DNA of 64,000 bases. Origin: Fagopyrum homotropicum (lineage: Eukaryota; Streptophyta; Magnoliopsida; Caryophyllales; Polygonaceae). Both the position numbers and the translations under genes were made by a program. Below, piece by piece: positions 57,801-64,000 of the stretch. The stretch spans positions 47,414,993 to 47,478,992 of the forward strand of contig BSWB01000005.1 of assembly GCA_033239125.1 (NCBI GenBank). Reading direction: 5' to 3'. Position 1 is the first letter of the stretch. Every line of letters starts with the position of its first letter. Below the pieces are notes generated by a model. The model saw only the letters and a list, made by a program, of their open reading frames with translations. It was not told where the DNA came from and did no database searches.

Positions 57801-59079
57801 TTCCTTCTTCTTCTATAAGGTAACTATAACTTCTCGGCCTTGTGGTGTCGCATAACTCCCGTTCATAGGCTTAACCGTTCTTCATAATATCTTGTAAGTG
57901 CATCTTCCCCACATCTCTATGGTTAGTAACTACTCTCTCTTCTCTAGGTTGGTCTTTCAATCAAAACTCCTTGTTTTATCTTTCATCTTCTGAAGATCAC
58001 AATCCACACACCCTTCCTCCTTCTTAGCGTTGCTTAGTTTCATCTCAATGACGGAAAATGATTGACTCCGCCGGGTAATTCTACTATGTGAACTTTCACC
58101 ATGTGATCCTCCTCGTTACCCTCGTATTTTTGACTCTTCACTTCTTGGTACCTCGCAAGTTTAACTTACGGTATTTAAATCCTTCCCACATGTTTCGTTC
58201 ACTTTTCTCCTCTACCCTCCAATGCTTAGAAACGTCTAAGGAAAGCTTTGCATCTTAATGGAACACCACCTTAACCTTTCTAGAACGTACTCATCTCCTC
58301 CTCGATTTACATCTTTAGTTGTCCACGCTTCTTCTCAAAGAACTTAAGTTCGTTCTCTCTCTTGGTCTCGTCGTCGTCCAATCATGGCCTCTTTAGAACC
58401 GCTTCTACACTTTAATGTTGCTACCTTTTTCTTGTATTGCTCCCATCTTGACCCCCCTTAAGTCGTCTCGAGTTTTCTTTTACTTGGTTGTCCTTTGTTT
58501 ACATCATCTCTACTCCTCTTTGATGCCCTTTTATAGGAATCCGAGAAACACCATGGTGTTTGTCAACACGAAACGCTCAACTTGATACTTGAGCGTACTC
58601 CTCCACGTATGAATGTTATCCTAAGCCAACAACGTCGTCTTAAAGGTGATGATATCTTTTCGTCGTCCTAACTATAAGGTCCCATACTATATATTACTAT
58701 ATATCTAAGAGTCCGTATATAAGCATATATATGTCCTATGTCCACATAACTACTAATATATCACATCCGGAAATCCAATACATCAATACAAGGTCCAAAC
58801 ATGTATTATAGTCCACATATATTCACTATACATATAAATCAAGTCATCATGCAACTACAATCCACACATATTATACATACCTACATATATATACAAATCC
58901 AATAAACTAAGCTGCCGAGATCCGCGAAAGAAGTGGTGGTCCGTACATTCTACCCAGACTCATGCATGTGATTTTGAAAACGAAAAGTCAGAACCCGTGT
59001 GGGTTCTGTTTATTCCTCATTCGGCCTTTAGAAGATTGCGAGTGCCATTGTTGTCAACCTAGGGCTCTGATACCACTAT
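54866..59079 (-). pseudogene. Structure C, interior 2, decayed gag-pol
   Basis: A near-identical copy of interior 1 at 7132-bp spacing, with roughly a dozen differences by eye. One base is deleted in the stem next to the polypurine tract (54883-54900). The RT remnant frame is 56429-56172, and the shared deletion is at about 55816-55860. The primer site is at 59075-59064. The same stops and joins are present, so both copies were already defective when the tandem formed. Confidence 0.85.
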
Positions 59080-61998
59080 TGTAACACCCCAAATCCGCGG
59101 GACTCGGGATGCTACGGGTTGGGACCTCACAATGGGTCCCGACCCTTAGCTTGACAACAATTTCACCGGATCTTGCAACAAGGCACAAATAAAGGCCAAA
59201 AACGAAATACATTTTTATGCAATGAAAAGAAAAACCCGAAAGAATACAACAAAGGACTTCAGCCGAAAATACAACCTCAAAGGCTAACAACATAAAACAT
59301 ACAATAATTACAATACTCAAACTCGACTCCACCCAAAACCCAATCCTAAAATGTACGGAACCCCGGTTGCCCACTCTTCCGGATCTCTCCGCCGCAATCC
59401 TAACCTGCAATGCAATCTACAACAGTCGGTATAAAACCGTTAGCTCATATTCGAAGCATTAGAATCAATGGAAAAGGCACAAACACAAGTAAATCATCAT
59501 AAACACACAACATTCTCAAAGCACACAATTCCGGTTTATTATCTTTTTATTATTAAGTCATATCCCGTTCTAATTCAACTTAGTTTTGTGACACGAGACC
59601 ACCGTGGTCCCGCCTCGGTCCCTACTTACCGGCATGGAACGGTGCAGATGCCTCCGACCGTCTAACCAGCACGGGCTAGTCGCCGAGCACCTCCTAGACT
59701 CTCGCAAGAGCTAGGTAGATGATGTCACCGCCCGTTATCATACACTTGGGCCAAAATAACATATAAAGGTCGGTAATCCTATTTCCGGTTTAGTTGTTAT
59801 AACATAAACAATAGCACACACCACCAAACACACATTAACGCTAATACAAGGAATACGAGCTAAGTAAGTCCGGAGACTTACCTCGTCACCACACTCAACT
59901 CACAACACTCTCGCTTCCTTAGGGAGGAAGCAATAACCTGCTCACAAGAAGATAACTATATCAACAACAACCCACTCACAATAGAAGTCTTAGACTTCTA
60001 TACAAATGATCTACGCAAGACCATTTGACTCTCAATTCTAGGACCGCATCCTAGAATCTCTCATGCTCACATCACACTGAACACAAGCTAGAAGTCCTAA
60101 GACTTCTAAACCCTCGGATCTCGCAAGATCATAACTCACAACGCAACTAGGATAAGCCAAACCTAACTCCAAAATCCACAAGATCATACAACCCCAACTC
60201 GAGCCTCAAAACGCTCACAAGATCAACCATATAACTTAAAGTCTTATAACAACCTCACAAGATAACCAACACCTCAAGCATAGAAGCAACATCAATACAT
60301 CAAACAATATCAAATCCTCGAAACTCACCTAAGGTTCAAAGCCACTACTTGGCATTAACTCTAAGTTATGCTAGATCCAACCTAGCATGATACTAATACT
60401 AAACATAACTAAATCGAGGGAAAAGAATACTCACATGACGTCAAAAGACGGAAATCGATCAACAAATGTCGACTTGGACTTGTTAGGTCTTTATCGGGAC
60501 GCTTCCGAACCTAACACCAAAACTATACAAATTTAGCTTATATGCTAAATTTGAATGGAAGATTTAACGTATATAAATTTAAGGAAAACTCGCTTTCAAA
60601 ACGAAGGTTAATACCCACAATAAAAATCTTTGCCATAAACCGAGATTAATCCAACAAAGCCATAATATGTAGTATATATAAATATAAGAATATCCCCTTA
60701 ATTGAAACCCGAGTTTAAAATCGTCAAATACATTTTTAGGGCAAAGATGAACAAATGCATAAACTTGGGTCATATTCCGAAAATGTAAATAAGGGCCATA
60801 ATCTGTAATTTTCAACAAAGGATATAAATGCAAGATTCCAAAATGTGGGTAAAAGATGTAATATATAAAGCTGGGTACATTTTGTAATTAAACATAAATT
60901 AAGGGCCCGATTTGAAAACCCTAAAAGGCTTCTCCCTTAATCGATACATACAGCTGGGGAAGGAGACAGCAGGTTGCGGCGGCTGCGCCTCTGAGGGCTC
61001 CCTCCGGTGGCTGCAAACAGGTGTGGGGCAACACTCGGCGGCGACAAAGGAGGAGGCCGGCACTGACGTTGGTTCTGTAGCGAAGGAGGGCCCTCCAGTG
61101 GCTTCCAGGTGGTTGAAGGCGGTGGAGTACAGAAAAGGGGAATCATAGAGACGGTAGGCGAGGCAAGGCGAGGTTCTTCAACCTCTGTACTGCGTGGGCG
61201 GTGGCGACTCTAGGATCCGGTGGGTTTGGATGCCCAGGCGAGAAGGCGGGCCAAGGCACGAGCTTTCCGACGAGGGCTTCGACTCCCGGCGTATGTTGCT
61301 TCCGGTGTGCTGATTTGACAGAGGACGAGGGGGGGAACAGAGGTCGATTTGTGCTGCTACGACGTTTGTTGTGGGTTGTTGTTTGCAGGTGGTCGTTGCT
61401 CAAGATAGGCTCGACGGTGGCGGTGCTGGCTCGACAAAGGAGGACGAAGGTGAGGAGCTGAGGAGATGTGTGAAGGTTGTTGAGATGAGCAGAGGTGGAG
61501 AGTTGAGAGACTCAATTTGCAGACAGTGGACAATTGGAACGATAGGGAAGAAATGAGGGATCACAGGCTGAGTCAAATTGAGGGGATCAAGGGGTCGGGG
61601 GTAGCTGAGCTAGCCACAGAGAGAAGGAGCGTGTAGGGGACTACCTCGGGTAGCTTGGGCGGGATCAGAGGCCAGCAAGGGTGACACAAGGGTGTCATCA
61701 GGCATATGGAAGAAGGAAAGGACATTTATGAAAAGGGAATAAATGAATAAATAAATCGATCAAGAATAACTCGATCGAAAACATTTGAAACGGGATTTCC
61801 GAATTGAAAAACTTTTCTGAATTTTCCGAAAAAAATAAAACGGATATACGTGAACGTATCAAAAACTTAAATATGCTCGGGAAAAATATTTTACGCCTTA
61901 AAATACTTTTAATAAAAAAAAAATTTAATCTAATAAAATATCGATAGAAGTCGGGTAAAAAAATATCGAAAACGCGCCATAAAATTTGGGGCGTTACA
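59080..61998 (-). mobile_element. Structure C, LTR 3 (5' LTR of interior 2)
   Basis: 2919 bp, differing from LTR 2 at roughly eight sites, including a substituted ACGG at about 61632-61636 and one extra A in an A run near 61920. The hairpin tract is at about 59863-60129. ATACA follows at 61999-62003. Confidence 0.95.
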
Positions 61999-62716
61999 AT
62001 ACATAGGTCGTTGCTAATAAATATTATGTAATTGCTTCTTTGATTATGTTTGCCAAAATTGATGACAATGTGTACATATAATACATATGTAATTACTGAT
62101 ATATATTGTGTTCTAATCACACATTTATGTAACAAGTAGACAACAATGTGTACAGAAGGAAGGACCAGCAAGAATGGACGTTCAAATCAGAGTCCACGAA
62201 TGAAGATATTGTTATCATTTGTTTCGTATTTTTACGAGTTTTGATAATTATTATCATTCTTAATTAGGTAAACAAATAAAGATAAATAGGAGAGAGAAAT
62301 ATTATGATTTATTGAGTATCTTTATTTTTGTTTTTAATAAATCTTTTTATGAAAATATGGAGGGGCCTAATTTGTCAACATATAAAGTCATTTAGCCAAC
62401 TCGTCCTTAGAATATTACACAATGTATGATCAAATGATACGTATCATGCACGTTTCTTGCAATTTATGAGTAAGACGTCGGAACGGGTAAAATAAACAAA
62501 ATCGAATAATAGTTAATCTTAATTGTGTTAAGTTATATATAGGTAGTAAATACCTTTTGTAGTTTAAAAGGTAACCATATATATCTATCCTAAAATATCA
62601 ATCATCTAATTAATATACAAAAATAATATTGAATCAAGATCGTTGATTTTATTTAATCATCTGGTCTAAATTGGTTCTTATTTCTTATTTTAACTATTGT
62701 TCTAACTTGATTCTAT

Positions 62717-62720
<4 letters not shown>
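61999..62720 (+). mobile_element. Right half of the TIR DNA transposon
   Basis: It continues the element interrupted at 44815 (ATACATA... joins the repeated ATACAT sequence on the left). The block TAGGCCCCTCC complement (62357-62372) echoes ACTAGGCCCCTAAC at about 44207. The inverted end is GTTCTTATTTCTTATTTTAAC...GATTCTATCCC (62674-62718). No transposase frame is present. Confidence 0.42.

Positions 62721-62795
<75 letters not shown>
62719..62795. repeat. (TA)n microsatellite
   Basis: About 38 uninterrupted TA units adjoin the transposon's right end. A shorter (AT)n tract adjoins its left end at 43407-43432, so the transposon may have inserted into one TA tract. Confidence 0.95.
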
Positions 62796-62796
<1 letters not shown>

Positions 62797-63295
62797 TTGC
62801 TTATTCTGTTTCAAAAAATATTTAAAAATAATTTTGTAACATTTTTTTATTGTCCATCAATTAATTTGAGTTATATTATTATTTTCTAGAAAAACATGAT
62901 TTGACAAAAATATTTTTTTAGCTATAATACGAATATTTCATTCAAGATGTAATGTAACCGGAAAATGCTCGAAAACAATATAAATGCTCGAAAACAAGAT
63001 ATTTGGGTTGACGATTATTTCGTGTCTATTCTTTAAGTTATTAATTAGTCTTCATCTTCTTAAATGTAGTTTAAAAAATAGCATATATTTACATTATAAA
63101 CATTCACACATATATCATCAAATATTATACGATTTTTTGATTCATAACTCATATGAAATAGAAAATATGTATAAAAAATCTTTCATTCCAACATCATACC
63201 AAAAACAAAGTGTCAAGAATGCTTTATTCTATATCCTCATTCCATTCCGATTCCTGATTCCAACATCATTCCTATAGTCATATCAAACAAGCCAT
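62796..63295. mobile_element. Right end of the outer TIR-like DNA element
   Basis: AT-rich, with no credible frame. It ends with CATTCCATTCCGATTCCTGATTC...CAAACAAGCC, the diverged inverse of 43190-43245. Confidence 0.38.
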
Positions 63296-64000
63296 GTAGT
63301 CTTTCAGCCGTGAAAAATCCATGCGGAGCAAACATATCAAAATAATCGGAATCATTAAAATAAACCGATTAACCCTAAGTTTAAACATGGTGTCTTCAAT
63401 TAATTACTTTTTGCCTCTATTTTCAAAAATTATATACTTTTATCGTGTAATTTTATTAAAATGTAATCCAACAATTGCAGTTTTACATTACATAGATACC
63501 AAATTGATAATATATACATAAAACACAATTTTTATGATTTCTTTCACATATAGGCATAATTATGTAAGATAAAAAAGAAAGGTATGTTGCAAACTTATTT
63601 CATGTTGCATTTGAAGTTCATTTGAAATCGTTTAGACTATTTCCGTCGTCAGCATATGAAGTCATTTATACAAAACCGAATAAATTTTCTTATTACAAAA
63701 AGACAAGAATAATAATATTTTTTTACAATTGGAAATTATTTCTACACATATGGAGTGTTTCATCTAACAACATCCGATTTCAATCAACGGTAATAATTAT
63801 CATCATTGAATGTTGACATGTTCGAATCTCACGAGCCTAATGTCTAGCGGAGTCGGACATATTGCAGATCTGCACAGTAAGTTTGCATAACACGAATGAT
63901 ATTCTTCTACACAATCGTACAATTAATTATACGAGTATTCAGTAGATCTATCACCGTGTACATAATTTTTTTGTTGATACACTTATCTAGAAAGAAATCA
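63296..64000. other. Unassigned AT-rich DNA
   Basis: No repeat shared with the rest of the window, no coding or RNA gene recognised. Confidence 0.5.

Noticed and set aside
44811..62003. Three independent retroelement insertions side by side
   Set aside because: There is one target duplication, exact 7132-bp spacing and PBS/PPT flanks at the middle LTR, so it is a single insertion enlarged by recombination.
62671..62889. 72-codon frame with alternating Tyr and Ile
   Set aside because: It is a translation of the (TA)n microsatellite.

Overview
This 64 kb window is repeat-dominated plant nuclear DNA. The evidence is a dense nest of Ty3/gypsy chromovirus-type LTR retrotransposons primed by initiator-Met tRNA (TGGTATCAGAGC-type primer sites), a Ty1/copia element, TIR-like DNA-transposon remnants, and fragments of a plant-type nuclear gene. 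No intact host gene is visible. The species cannot be named; a large, repeat-rich flowering-plant genome, probably a eudicot, fits best. Labels below are mine.

Layout. 77-2997 is a solo LTR (S) with a perfect 5-bp target duplication. 3003-4394 is low-copy or AT-rich DNA with a MITE-like segment. 4395-5183 is the start of a minus-strand gypsy element (G), broken by element B (5184-12359: complete 5' LTR, decayed interior, 3' LTR cut after about 206 bp). 12360-12949 is an unrelated LTR-like fragment. 12950-15358 is a long inverted repeat carrying two head-to-head copies of a pseudogenised host gene fragment, probably the N-terminal part of a membrane J-domain protein. 15781-18975 is a minus-strand copia element (H). 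18979-21473 is the 3' end of a plus-strand gypsy element (F), joined by scarred DNA to a minus-strand gypsy element (D, 21474-26021) that keeps a readable but broken gag-pol with a chromodomain. 26022-26729 repeats the 12360-12949 LTR-like family in the other orientation. 26730-42051 is a plus-strand gypsy element (E) split by a complete 10.1 kb element A (28238-38343) with target duplication CTCAT. 42052-42501 is the end of yet another LTR. From 43190 to about 63295 there are two shells of TIR-like DNA-transposon sequence around a 17.2 kb structure, C (44816-61998): three LTRs and two interiors in perfect 7132-bp register with one outer target duplication, ATACA.

How the parts relate. D, E and F descend from coding chromoviruses. 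A, B and C have LTRs of about 2.6-3.0 kb and interiors of about 4.1-4.4 kb that no longer encode proteins, yet their LTR copies are nearly identical. A and C share the same deletions inside the reverse transcriptase remnant. They therefore look like a non-autonomous (LARD-like) lineage moved in trans by coding relatives with the same primer site and similar termini.

The most unusual signal is inside the LTRs. S, A and C carry a tract of about 220-270 bp made largely of consecutive short hairpins, several capped by UNCG-type tetraloops. The last hairpin, present in all eight LTR copies that reach that point, folds a consensus 5' splice site (GGTAAGT) into its stem. The inverted repeat at 12950-15358, a natural long hairpin of host gene sequence, is the second observation worth following up.
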